This document shows positions 32,361 to 40,801 of a stretch of 64,000 nt of DNA, in pieces. Position 1 is the stretch's first letter. Each line of letters opens with the position of its first letter. A program made the translations under genes and the position numbers. Under the pieces are notes generated by a model that saw only the letters and a program-made list of their open reading frames with translations, was not told where the DNA came from and made no database searches. Source of the DNA: JASJAR01 sp038530285 (GTDB lineage Bacteria; Pseudomonadota; Alphaproteobacteria; Rhodobacterales; Rhodobacteraceae); NCBI GenBank assembly GCA_038530285.1, contig JBCBCY010000001.1:124001-188000 (forward strand), read 5' to 3'.

Positions 32361-33015
32361 CTTACAATCACTCATAACCGATCTGCGCGATCATTATTCG
32401 ATCGCGCATATCGTGTATCACTGGGTCAACAGTGATGGCGAACAATACGGCGTTGGCACCTACGACATCGCCTGGGCCGAACACTACGTCGCGCAGGGCT
32501 ATCTGCGGATCGACCCGGTCATTCAGGGCTGTTTTCAACGATTTCACCCGGTCGAATGGAAGCGGCTCGATTGGTCCAGTAAGGCCGCGCGCGCCCTGAT
32601 GGCGGAAGCCATTGAATGGGGGATCGGAAACCAGGGTTATTCCGTTCCTTTGCGCGGCCCGAACGGCCAGTTCGCCCTTTTTACGTTGAACGATTCGTGT
32701 TCGGATGATCAATGGCAGAGCTTTTGCGACACCCATGTGCGCGATCTGATCATGGCCGCCCACTACTTCAACCAAAAGGCGCTGGAGCTTGAAAAGCCGG
32801 AAGAAGACAAGATTCAAAAGCCGCTTTCCCCGCGCGAAGCGGATGCGCTGACGTTCCTAGCTTTGGGGTATTCCAGGGCGCAAATCGCTGAAACACTTGA
32901 GATTTCCGAACACACGCTTCGCGTGTATGTGGAATCGGCGCGCTTCAAGCTGGGGGCCCTGAACACCACCCAGGCGGTGGCCCGCGCGCTCACGCTCGGC
33001 CTGATCGTGGTCTAA
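32311..33015 (+). CDS. luxR: LuxR-type quorum-sensing regulator (autoinducer-binding + HTH)
   Basis: A 234-residue acyl-homoserine-lactone receptor and transcription factor. The N-terminal autoinducer-binding domain (about 20-150) holds the expected Trp/Tyr/Asp set in YDIAWAEHYVAQGYLRIDPVIQ, then VEWKRLDW and the Gly-containing GYSVPLRGPNGQFALFTLND. The C-terminal LuxR helix-turn-helix (about 170-230) reads LSPREADALTFLALGYSRAQIAETLEISEHTLRVYVESARFKLGALNTTQAVARAL. The key residues appear intact, so it should be ligand responsive. It lies 98 bp upstream of luxI with a candidate lux box in the gap. Confidence 0.94.
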   Translation: MLDQFFERMESAETRGDLQSLITDLRDHYSIAHIVYHWVNSDGEQYGVGTYDIAWAEHYVAQGYLRIDPVIQGCFQRFHPVEWKRLDWSSKAARALMAEAIEWGIGNQGYSVPLRGPNGQFALFTLNDSCSDDQWQSFCDTHVRDLIMAAHYFNQKALELEKPEEDKIQKPLSPREADALTFLALGYSRAQIAETLEISEHTLRVYVESARFKLGALNTTQAVARALTLGLIVV

Positions 33016-33048
33016 TCCTTACCGAAAGGTTAAATTTGCGCCCCGCCC

Positions 33049-33066
33049 GGTTAGTCCGGATTAACC
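33049..33066. promoter_or_regulatory. Candidate lux box upstream of luxI
   Basis: GGTTAGTCCGGATTAACC is an 18-bp inverted repeat with a single mismatched pair, the size and symmetry of LuxR-family binding sites. It ends 47 bp before the luxI ATG and lies in the luxR-luxI gap, consistent with LuxR-AHL auto-induction of luxI. Confidence 0.55.
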
Positions 33067-33113
33067 AAGCGGGCTGAGGCTGACCCCATCAAACGTTTCA
33101 CATGGGGGAAGAC

Positions 33114-33749
33114 ATGATCCGTTATCTTTATGCCAACGAGCTTACAGATTATCCGCGCCTTGCAGCCACGATGTTCCGCGACCGGGCCATCCAGTTTCAC
33201 GATCGTCAGGGCTGGGACGTCACTGTCGACGAAAACGGGGAAGAGCGCGACCAGTACGACGCATTAAACCCGCTTTACGTGATCTGGGAACGCCCCGACG
33301 GGACCCACGGTGGGTCGATGCGGTTCTTGCCCACAACCTCGCGCTGTATGGTGAACGAACATTTCACCGACCTTCTGGGTGGCGGCACGGTTGAAAGCCC
33401 CGAGATCTGGGAATGCACCCGGTTCTGCCTCGCCCCCGGTGCTGAACCCCGGGTTTCGGCGGCCCTGATGCTGGCCGGCGGAGAAATCATGACCGGCTTT
33501 GGCATCAAGCATTTCGTCGGCGTGTTCGACGCGCGCATGGTGCGCATTTACCGCCTGATCGGGGCCGCACCAGAAGTGCTGGGCTCAAGTGGCACCGGCA
33601 AATCCGCGATCTCGGTCGGCCTGTGGCACTTTTCGGAACGGTTGCAGATGCAGGTGGCATTGTCGGCCAAGTTGTCGCCCGATCTGGCGCGCTCGTGGTT
33701 TGATCGCGCTTTTGGGGTGCGCTTCAAGCGCGCGGTCGAAGCCGCCTAA
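33114..33749 (+). CDS. luxI: Acyl-homoserine-lactone synthase
   Basis: A 211-residue LuxI-family synthase that makes an AHL signal from S-adenosylmethionine and acyl-ACP. Conserved residues include Arg and Phe in AATMFRDRAIQFHDRQGW, the Trp and Asp region EERDQYDALNPLYVIWE, GSMRFLPTTSRCMVNEHF with Arg and Asp nearby, and WECTRFCL with the Glu-x-x-Arg pair. The acyl-chain pocket cannot be read reliably. The ATG at 33114 follows GGGGGAAGAC. ccr lies upstream in the same direction, an arrangement reported for several roseobacters. Confidence 0.94.
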   Translation: MIRYLYANELTDYPRLAATMFRDRAIQFHDRQGWDVTVDENGEERDQYDALNPLYVIWERPDGTHGGSMRFLPTTSRCMVNEHFTDLLGGGTVESPEIWECTRFCLAPGAEPRVSAALMLAGGEIMTGFGIKHFVGVFDARMVRIYRLIGAAPEVLGSSGTGKSAISVGLWHFSERLQMQVALSAKLSPDLARSWFDRAFGVRFKRAVEAA

Positions 33750-33790
33750 GCCTGCTGGCAGACGTGGCGCGTCCCGCGTAAGGTTGCGCC

Positions 33791-35317
33791 ATGAACGTCC
33801 CTCTTGTTTCCTTTTCCGCCGATCAGGCCGACGCGTTTGACCGCGTGGCCGAGGTATTGGAAAGCGCTGGCGTCGACATCAACGAAAGCCTCGCAAAACC
33901 GCGCGGTGATGGCAAAGGCTCGGTCCTGGCGATCACTGGCAAGGCGGGCTCAGGCAAAACCATGCTTCTGGCACGACTGGCCGAAGCCCTGGCCGAGGCA
34001 GGCGTCGAGACGGTGTCGGGCGATTATGATGGGCGAAAGAAGAAAGACCGCCGCACCCTGGCGATCCTTGCGCCCACCAACAAAGCGGCCAGCGTGTTGC
34101 GCAACCGGGGCGTGGCGGCGACGACGATCCACAGAATTATCTACACCCCGGTTTATGACCCGGAATACGAAAAGCTTGCCGAATGGCTGGTGTCTGGTGG
34201 CGAACGCCCGGTGATAGAAGGGCTGACCGATGTTGCCTTCGACCGGGCCTATGCCTTCTATCAAGGGGTGAAATCGGTGCCCGGAGCTTTGGCCGCTGCG
34301 GGTCTGAAGGGGTCGGATTTCATCAAGGGCTGGAAGCGGCGCGACGAGCCTTTGGATATTGGTTTTGTCGATGAAGCCTCGATGCTTGATGAAAAGCAAT
34401 TCGAAGACCTCCAGGAAATCTTCCCGACTTTGCTGTTGTTCGGGGACCCTGCCCAGTTGGCGCCCGTCGGCCAGTCCGGCAAGATGATCTTTGAAACCTT
34501 GCCCGCGCCACGGGTGATGACGCTGGACCGGATCCACCGGCAGGATCTCGGCAACCCCATCCTTGATCTGGCCCATGCGCTGGCCGATGACACGCTTGGG
34601 TTCGAAGACTTCGAACAGATGATCGGCGAAGCGGCCGAACGCGATGACCGCGTCGTGCTGGCCCAGCGGGTGGAGGCGGAGAAAATGGCGCGCTCGCCGG
34701 TGCTCGTGTGGCGCAATGCCACCCGCATTCGGCTGATCCATGCGTTCCGGCAAGCCTACGGCGCGCCCGAAGATACCTTGTTGCCAGGTGAGCCGATGAT
34801 CTGCGACGGGATCGAACTGCCGCTGAAGCACCGCAAGAAGCGCATCGATCTTGAAGCGCGCGGGCTGATCAAAGGCGCGCAAGTGATCTACCTTGGACCC
34901 GGCAGTCGGTCAGGCTTTTCGCGCCTTCATGTGGTGGGCGCCGAACAGCCACAGGTCTCGGCGGCCTCAATCGTGAAGATTGAAATGCCCGGCGAAGAAG
35001 AGCCCTTTATCCCTTTTGCCGCCCATATGGGGGCGACATTTCTGCATGGGGCGGCGGTGACAATCCACAAAGCGCAAGGGTCGCAATGGCCCGAGGTGCA
35101 GGTCTTCGCGCCCGACCTTTGGGCGGCGGCAAACTCGGGCCGGGTCGAAGCCGGTGTCGCGTTGTGGAAACGGCTGGCCTATGTTGCGATCACGCGTGCC
35201 GAAACCCGTCTGTTCTGGGTGATCCGCAACCGGTTGGCCAAGCCCGCCGATCCCCTGACTGCCGATGATCTGGCAGCCCCCGCTGCGCCTTTGACCCTGG
35301 AAGGTTCCGCCGAATGA
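33791..35317 (+). CDS. RecD-like superfamily 1 DNA helicase
   Basis: A 508-residue ATP-dependent helicase of the SF1B type. Motif I (Walker A) is ITGKAGSGKT near residue 50, Ia is LAPTNKAASVLR, II is FVDEASML near 196, III is LLFGDPAQLAPVG near 217, IV/V region IHRQDLGNPI, and VI is LAYVAITRAETRLFWV near 460. The HKAQGSQWPEVQVF segment resembles the UvrD-like C-terminal domain. It lacks a nuclease domain and is much shorter than RecD of RecBCD, so it is a stand-alone helicase, possibly in repair. It overlaps the SDR gene start by four bases. Confidence 0.87.
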   Translation: MNVPLVSFSADQADAFDRVAEVLESAGVDINESLAKPRGDGKGSVLAITGKAGSGKTMLLARLAEALAEAGVETVSGDYDGRKKKDRRTLAILAPTNKAASVLRNRGVAATTIHRIIYTPVYDPEYEKLAEWLVSGGERPVIEGLTDVAFDRAYAFYQGVKSVPGALAAAGLKGSDFIKGWKRRDEPLDIGFVDEASMLDEKQFEDLQEIFPTLLLFGDPAQLAPVGQSGKMIFETLPAPRVMTLDRIHRQDLGNPILDLAHALADDTLGFEDFEQMIGEAAERDDRVVLAQRVEAEKMARSPVLVWRNATRIRLIHAFRQAYGAPEDTLLPGEPMICDGIELPLKHRKKRIDLEARGLIKGAQVIYLGPGSRSGFSRLHVVGAEQPQVSAASIVKIEMPGEEEPFIPFAAHMGATFLHGAAVTIHKAQGSQWPEVQVFAPDLWAAANSGRVEAGVALWKRLAYVAITRAETRLFWVIRNRLAKPADPLTADDLAAPAAPLTLEGSAE

Positions 35318-36042
35318 CCCGCACGATGTTTGTCACCGGTGCCTCATCCGGGATTGGACGCTGTGTTGCAAAACAGGCTATGGCCGCGGGCTGGCGCGTT
35401 GGGCTTTTTGCCCGCACCGAAGACGCGCTGGTTGACGTCGCCAAAGGCGGTGAGGCGCTGGTTCTGCCCGGGGATGTGACCGATTTTGCCAGCGTGGAAG
35501 GGGCGATCACCACCCTGGCCAAAAATTGGGGTCGGCTGGATTGTGTGTTCAACAACGCGGGCATCTTCACCCCCCAGGGTCTGATCGACGAGGTCGATTA
35601 TGACGATTGGACCCGGTCGGTCGCGGTCAACCTGACCGGCATGTTCCACACTGCGCGCGCGGGCTTTGCCCAGATGCGCGCACAGGACCCGCAAGGCGGC
35701 CGGATCATCAACAACGGGTCGATTTCAGCCCATTCGCCGCGCGAAGGGTCCGTCTGCTACACCACGACCAAACATGCGATCACCGGGCTGACCAAGACGC
35801 TGTCGCTGGACGGTCGGCCCTTTGATATCGCTTGCGGGCAAATCGACATCGGCAACGCGCGCACCCCGATGATCGACACGCTTGCGAAAAAGGCGATCGC
35901 AGGCGGTCAGACCCCGCCCGAGACGATGAATGTCAGTGATGCGGCCCGGTCCGTTTTGCATATGGCGAACCTGCCGGCTGAAGCGAACGTCCAGTTCATG
36001 ACAGTGATGGCGACGAAAATGCCTTACGTCGGACGCGGCTAA
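35314..36042 (+). CDS. Short-chain dehydrogenase/reductase
   Basis: A 242-residue classical SDR. The cofactor motif TGASSGIG starts at about residue 7, NNAG near residue 83, the catalytic Ser in INNGSISAHSP and the YxxxK pair in CYTTTKHAITG. The Arg in FARTEDA after beta-2 suggests NADP preference. The substrate cannot be told. The ATG overlaps the helicase stop (ATGA), so the two are co-expressed, although a functional link is not evident. Confidence 0.9.
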   Translation: MTRTMFVTGASSGIGRCVAKQAMAAGWRVGLFARTEDALVDVAKGGEALVLPGDVTDFASVEGAITTLAKNWGRLDCVFNNAGIFTPQGLIDEVDYDDWTRSVAVNLTGMFHTARAGFAQMRAQDPQGGRIINNGSISAHSPREGSVCYTTTKHAITGLTKTLSLDGRPFDIACGQIDIGNARTPMIDTLAKKAIAGGQTPPETMNVSDAARSVLHMANLPAEANVQFMTVMATKMPYVGRG

Positions 36043-36098
36043 GCGCGCTACAGCGATCGTTCTGGGTCAGGTTTTGCGCCCCCTTCGGTATCGCCCTG

Positions 36099-36148
36099 TT
36101 GGGGGGCTTTGCCCCCCAAACCCCCCAAGGTATTTTCGGGCCAATGAA
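36099..36148 (+). repeat. G/C-tract palindromic repeat, copy 2
   Basis: TTGGGGGGC-TTT-GCCCCCCAA is a strong hairpin, followed by ACCCCCC, AAGGTATTTTCGGGCCAATGAAG. It sits between the convergent SDR and TIGR02186 genes, 57 bp after the SDR stop, and could serve as a bidirectional terminator. Related copies lie at 5021 and 43856. Confidence 0.8.
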
Positions 36149-36170
36149 GTACGCGCAGTGAGACCTGGGG

Positions 36171-36926
36171 TCAGCGGCGCGCCAATTGAAACACGGCAGA
36201 CGCCGCCCAGCCTGCAAAGATCGCAATTGCCAGCGACATGATCCCGTAGACAAACGGCTGATCATGGGCCAACCGGAACAGCCAGCGTTCCAATCCGACC
36301 TTTTCAACCGGAATCGTGGTGGAATAGACGTCGACGATTGCGCCATCCCGCGTCAGGTAAATCTCGGCGGTGTAGTCGCCTTCGGTCAGGGCTGCAGGCA
36401 GGCTGATTGAGGTGCGAAACAGCGTTTCTTCGTCGACCTGCACCGCGCCTTCGATCACCTGATAGGTCTCATCACCTTGGCGAATGCGGATCAGCGCATC
36501 GACAAACGCCTGGCTGGCGCCTTCGGCCGCGCCAACGCCTTGGATCACGCGATCAAGCGAAATGCGGGTGGCTTCGTCTTCGACGGGATCCAGGATTTCC
36601 GCCAAGGGGGCGGACGTGGCCAAGGCATAAAAGGCAGGCGCGGTGCCGATATCTACGGCTTCGACGTTCACCCAGATGCCGAACCGGCGGTCCTTGCGGC
36701 GCACCACGATGGCTTCATCTGGCCCTGCGATGGTGACGATAACGCCCAGTTTGCCGTCAAGATTGACGCCTGCGTCGCGCCGAATTGCGCCGAAGATCAA
36801 GATTTCCTTACCCTCGAACGTGGCGGAAATTGCGACCTGGTCATCTGATAAGCCTAGAACGATCTCTTCGGCCCATGCCGTCAGCGGAGTCAGCATCAGC
36901 CACAGAGCGAAAAGCGCGCGTGCCAT
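36171..36926 (-). CDS. TIGR02186 family transmembrane protein
   Basis: A 251-residue protein with an N-terminal signal peptide (MARALFALWLMLTPLTAWA-EE), a beta-rich periplasmic part (EIVLGLSDDQVAISATFEGKEILIFGAIRRD is the family start) and one C-terminal helix (VYGIMSLAIAIFAGWAASAVF). TIGR02186 members are characteristically paired with a TauE/SafE exporter, as here: the ATG overlaps the exporter stop by one base. The partnership suggests a periplasmic accessory to sulfur-compound export. No enzyme motif is visible. Confidence 0.86.
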   Translation of the reverse strand: MARALFALWLMLTPLTAWAEEIVLGLSDDQVAISATFEGKEILIFGAIRRDAGVNLDGKLGVIVTIAGPDEAIVVRRKDRRFGIWVNVEAVDIGTAPAFYALATSAPLAEILDPVEDEATRISLDRVIQGVGAAEGASQAFVDALIRIRQGDETYQVIEGAVQVDEETLFRTSISLPAALTEGDYTAEIYLTRDGAIVDVYSTTIPVEKVGLERWLFRLAHDQPFVYGIMSLAIAIFAGWAASAVFQLARR

Positions 36927-37843
36927 CAATGCCCCCCTTCCGCGCCAACCGAGAACAGCTCGGCCGGTTGCAGCAGCAGATCAAAGGCGAGCTTTCCGCA
37001 AACCGCAAGCACCATGATCGCCAGAAGGATGCGCAGTTGTTCGGCCTTCAGCCGCGCGCCCAGCCGGGTGCCGACCTGTGCGCCGATGACCCCGCCGACC
37101 AATAGCAAGACCGCAAGCACGACATCGACCGTGAAGTTTGTGGTCGCGTGCAGCATCGTCGTGAAGCCGGTCACGAAGATGATCTGAAACAGCGATGTGC
37201 CGACCACAACCTTGGTTGGCATGCCCAGCAGATAGATCATTGCTGGCACCATGATAAAGCCGCCGCCCACGCCCATGATGGCGGCCAGAATGCCGACGAA
37301 AATCCCGATGATCACCGGTGGGATGACCGAGATATAAAGGCCTGAGGTGCGAAACCTCATCTTTAACGGCATCTTGTGGGCCAGCCCGTGCTTCTTGCGC
37401 TTGGGCAGGCTACCCGGCGTATAGGTGCGCCGGATTGCGCGCAGGGCTTCGACAAACATCAACGATCCAATGATGCCTAAGAACACGACGTAAGACAGTC
37501 GCACCAGCAGGTCGACCTGGCCCAGACCTTTGAGGGTATTGAAGATTTGCACACCCAAAGCCGCGCCGATCAGCCCGCCGATCAGCAGAACCGTGCCCAT
37601 GCGCAAGTCGACCGTCTTTCGCCTCAGATGCGCAAGCACCCCAGAAAAGGAAGATGCCACGATCTGGTTGGCTTCGGTGGCCACAGCCACTGCCGGGGGA
37701 ATGCCGATGAAAAACAACAGCGGCGTCATCAGAAAGCCACCGCCCACGCCGAACATGCCCGACAAAATACCCACAAGCCCGCCCAAGCCCAAAAGCAGGA
37801 AGGCGTTGACCGAAACCTCGGCGATGGGAAGGTAGATATGCAT
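36926..37843 (-). CDS. TauE/SafE (TSUP) family sulfite/organosulfonate exporter
   Basis: A 305-residue membrane protein with two homologous halves, each with about four helices, each starting with a GGLVGILSGMFGVGGGFLMTPLLF-like repeat (second: GIFVGILAAIMGVGGGFIMVPAMIYL). The duplicated G-x-G-G-G-F motif is the TSUP hallmark. It probably exports sulfite or a related anion after oxidation of organosulfonates, common in this group. It is co-translated with TIGR02186 downstream. No sulfur-metabolism genes occur in the window, so the substrate stays open. Confidence 0.9.
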   Translation of the reverse strand: MHIYLPIAEVSVNAFLLLGLGGLVGILSGMFGVGGGFLMTPLLFFIGIPPAVAVATEANQIVASSFSGVLAHLRRKTVDLRMGTVLLIGGLIGAALGVQIFNTLKGLGQVDLLVRLSYVVFLGIIGSLMFVEALRAIRRTYTPGSLPKRKKHGLAHKMPLKMRFRTSGLYISVIPPVIIGIFVGILAAIMGVGGGFIMVPAMIYLLGMPTKVVVGTSLFQIIFVTGFTTMLHATTNFTVDVVLAVLLLVGGVIGAQVGTRLGARLKAEQLRILLAIMVLAVCGKLAFDLLLQPAELFSVGAEGGH

Positions 37844-37933
37844 GAGCGCCCGACCGGCAATGATGCCCGTCCATAGACCCGCAAATGGGGGGCGAACAAG
37901 GCGTTTTTCTGCGTTGCGGCGCGGGGCGCTGCG

Positions 37934-38728
37934 TCAGGCCAGCAAGCGGCGCAGTATCCGTTCCAGCTTGGCGGCTCCCAAAGGCGCCATTGCCTTGGTG
38001 TGTTCGTGGCTGATCGCTTCGTCGGACATGCCGGCGGCCATATTCGTGATGGTCGAGATCGCCGCGACCTTCAGGTCCAGAAACCGCGCCAGGATCACCT
38101 CGGGCACAGTCGACATTCCCACGGCATCGGCACCCAGGGTGCGGATCGCGCGGATTTCTGCAGGCGTTTCGAACGAGGGCCCCGAATACCAGGCGTAGAC
38201 CCCTGACTTCAGGTCGATCTCTTCGGCGTCGGCGGCATCCAACAGGGCGGCGCGCAGGCCAGGATCGTAAGCCTCCATCATCGGCACAAAGCGCGCGTCC
38301 GTCGGCTCGCCGATCAGGGGGTTGAGGCCCGAAAAGTTGATGTGATCGGACAAGAGCATCAGATCGCCCGGCGGGATGTCCGGCCGCATGGATCCCGCCG
38401 CATTGGTCGCGATCAAGGCCTCTGCGCCCAGGGCTTTGAGCACTTCCAACGGCAGGCGCATCGCATCGCCGCGCCCGCTTTCGTAGTAATGGGCGCGCCC
38501 GCCAAACACCGCCACACGCGTGCCTTCCAACTGGCCGATCACCAGCTTTGGGTTGTGGCCGGACACGCCCGCATGGGGAAAGCCGGGCAGGTCGGCGTAG
38601 TCAATCGCTACCCCGTCGATGGTGTCGGCCAGATGCCCAAGACCTGATCCCAACACCAGCCCGTAGCGCGGTGGCGCCTCACCCGCGCGGTGCCGGATCA
38701 GCGCGGCGAGCTCAGCGCTCTTTGACAT
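37934..38728 (-). CDS. Purine-nucleoside phosphorylase (trimeric, PNP/MTAP class)
   Basis: A 264-residue phosphorylase of the trimeric class, specific for inosine/guanosine-type nucleosides. It shows RYGLVLGSGLGHLAD, the phosphate-binding GRAHYYESG, NAAGSM, YSGPSFETPAEIRAI with the purine-contacting Glu, SEVILARFL-like EVILARFLDLKV, and STITNMAAG with the Asn that selects 6-oxopurines. Its start at 38728 overlaps the last permease gene by 17 bases, placing it in the uptake operon, so imported nucleosides would be cleaved at once. A start at 38770 is possible but less likely. Confidence 0.92.
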   Translation of the reverse strand: MSKSAELAALIRHRAGEAPPRYGLVLGSGLGHLADTIDGVAIDYADLPGFPHAGVSGHNPKLVIGQLEGTRVAVFGGRAHYYESGRGDAMRLPLEVLKALGAEALIATNAAGSMRPDIPPGDLMLLSDHINFSGLNPLIGEPTDARFVPMMEAYDPGLRAALLDAADAEEIDLKSGVYAWYSGPSFETPAEIRAIRTLGADAVGMSTVPEVILARFLDLKVAAISTITNMAAGMSDEAISHEHTKAMAPLGAAKLERILRRLLA

Positions 38729-39677
38729 AGGGTTCGCCACCCGCCTTGGGCGGGATCGCCTTGCCGACAAAGCCCGCCAGGATCACGACCGTCAGGATAT
38801 AGGGCAGCGCATCGAGGAACTGAACCGGCACGCGGACCTGCACAATCATTTCGACCACATCGGGGCGCAAGGACATCGCTTGCAGAAAGCCAAACAGCAG
38901 CGTGGCATAAAGCGCATACCAGGGCCGCCATTTGGCAAAGATCAACGCCGCCAGCGCGATGTAACCGCGCCCGGCCGACATTTCCTTCACAAACCCTGCC
39001 TGAAAGCCTGTGGAAAGATAGGCGCCCGCGAGCCCGCACAAGATGCCGCAGATGCCCACGGCTGCAAAGCGCAGCCAGATCACGCTGATCCCAGCGGTGT
39101 CGACGGCGGCGGGGTTTTCGCCCACCGCCCGCAGGCGCAGGCCGAACCGGGTGCGAAACAAGATCCACCACGACAGCGGCACGCAGGCAAAGGCCACGTA
39201 GACCAGGATCGTATGGCCAGACAGCAGATCGGCATAGATCGGCCCGAAGATGGGCACCTCGCGCAGCGCATCGGCAAAAGGCAGCGTGATCTCATTGAAT
39301 TTCGCCGCCCCCGACAGCGACGGGGTACGCGCGCCTTGCTGAAACCAGGCCTGGGCGATCAGCACGGTCAGGCCGGAGGCCAGAAAGTTGATCGCAACGC
39401 CTGAGATCAGCTGGTTGCCCCGAAACGTGATCGACGCGATACCATGGATCGCCGACAACACCAACGCCGACGCGATGCCGGCCAAAAGTCCCACCCAGAC
39501 CGACCCGGTGATCGCTGAGATTGCGGCGGCAAAGAACGCAGCCGCCAGCATCTTGCCTTCAAGGCCAATGTCGAAAATGCCCGCGCGTTCGGAAAAGAGC
39601 CCTGCCAGACAGGCGAACAGCAAAGGCGCCGCTAGCCTGATCGTTGAATCCAAAACAGGGATCAAAACGTCGATCAT
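38712..39677 (-). CDS. ABC transporter permease (nucleoside/BMP type), subunit 2
   Basis: A 321-residue integral membrane subunit with about eight to nine helices of the BPD_transp_2 family (LLFACLAGLFSERAGIFDIGLEGKMLAAAFFA; AVGENPAAVDTAGISVIWLRFAAVGICG). The EGxML and G-E-N-P-x-A-A-x-x-A-G-I motifs are typical of guanosine/nucleoside permeases. It pairs with the permease encoded just upstream by an ATGA overlap. The BMP-type binding protein in the same operon points to purine nucleosides as substrate. Confidence 0.92.
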   Translation of the reverse strand: MIDVLIPVLDSTIRLAAPLLFACLAGLFSERAGIFDIGLEGKMLAAAFFAAAISAITGSVWVGLLAGIASALVLSAIHGIASITFRGNQLISGVAINFLASGLTVLIAQAWFQQGARTPSLSGAAKFNEITLPFADALREVPIFGPIYADLLSGHTILVYVAFACVPLSWWILFRTRFGLRLRAVGENPAAVDTAGISVIWLRFAAVGICGILCGLAGAYLSTGFQAGFVKEMSAGRGYIALAALIFAKWRPWYALYATLLFGFLQAMSLRPDVVEMIVQVRVPVQFLDALPYILTVVILAGFVGKAIPPKAGGEPYVKER

Positions 39678-40801
39678 TCGGCGGCCTCCAACCGGCGGGC
39701 TTCAGCCTCGCGCCGTTTGCGCGCGCGCAAGAACGCGCGTTCCAGCGGCATCCGCACCATTCCGTCGAGGGCCCCGGCAAACAGGATCACCAGACCCTGG
39801 ATCACGATCACCAATTCGCGCGAAATATTGGTCCACAGGCCCAGTTCGGCCCCGCCCTGGTACAAAAACCCGAACAGAATCGCGGCCAGAAATACGCCAA
39901 AAGGGTGCGACCGACCGATCAGGGCGACCGCGATGCCGATGAAGCCGGCCCCTTCGACGGCGTTCATCACCAGCCGTCCAGCCTCGCCCATGACATTGTT
40001 GATGGCCATCGCGCCGGCAAGCCCGCCCGAGATCAGCATCGACACCATGATGATCTTGAACGGCGAGATACCCGCATAAACGGCAGCAGATTCCGAATGT
40101 CCGAAGGCGCGGATTTCGTAGCCCAATCGCGTGCGCCACAACAACAGCCAGACCAGAACGCAGGCGCCAATGGCGACAAAGAAGCTGACGTTCAGGGGTG
40201 GGGCGGACGAAAACGGGATACCGAAGTTCGACAGAATCTCGCCGATGCGGGGCAAGGTGGCGCCGTCAGGAAAGCGTGGGGTGGCGGGGTCCATTTGGCC
40301 CGCAGGTTTCAGAACTTCGACCAGCAGGTAGTTCAGCACCGAAAAGGCGATGAAGTTGAACATGATCGTGGTGATCACGATGTGGCTGCCGCGCGCAGCT
40401 TGCAGATAGGCTGGAATGGCCGCCCAAAGCGCGCCGAACAGGGCCGCGCCGACCAAAGCGGCAGGCAGGGCCAGCGTCCAATGGGGCCAGGGCAAGGCGA
40501 GGCATACAAGGGCCACGCCAAGCCCGCCGAGCATCGCTTGGCCTTCGCCGCCGATGTTGAACATGCGCGCATGAAACGCCACCGACACCGCGAGCCCGGT
40601 GAAAATGAAGTTCGTTGCGTAATACAGCGTGTAGCCCCAACCATAGGTCGACGACAGCGCGCCAGTGATCATCGTGCGGATCGCTTCGACCGGGTTTTCG
40701 TTGATCGCAAAGACAACGAGCCCGGCAAAAAACAGCGCGATGATAATGTTGATCACCGGCACCAGTATGATGTCGGCCCATTTGGGCATCGCGTCGTCCA
40801 T
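39674..40801 (-). CDS. ABC transporter permease (nucleoside/BMP type), subunit 1
   Basis: A 375-residue permease of the same family, with roughly ten helices. The motif FNIGGEGQAMLGGLGVALV near residue 85 and FGHSESAAVYAGISPFKIIMVSMLISGGLAGAMA are the signature of the larger BMP-system permease. A charged cytoplasmic tail (RKRREAEARRLEAAE) ends the protein. Its ATG directly follows the ATPase stop (TAGATG), and its own stop overlaps the next permease start, so all transporter genes are coupled. Confidence 0.92.
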   Translation of the reverse strand: MDDAMPKWADIILVPVINIIIALFFAGLVVFAINENPVEAIRTMITGALSSTYGWGYTLYYATNFIFTGLAVSVAFHARMFNIGGEGQAMLGGLGVALVCLALPWPHWTLALPAALVGAALFGALWAAIPAYLQAARGSHIVITTIMFNFIAFSVLNYLLVEVLKPAGQMDPATPRFPDGATLPRIGEILSNFGIPFSSAPPLNVSFFVAIGACVLVWLLLWRTRLGYEIRAFGHSESAAVYAGISPFKIIMVSMLISGGLAGAMAINNVMGEAGRLVMNAVEGAGFIGIAVALIGRSHPFGVFLAAILFGFLYQGGAELGLWTNISRELVIVIQGLVILFAGALDGMVRMPLERAFLRARKRREAEARRLEAAE

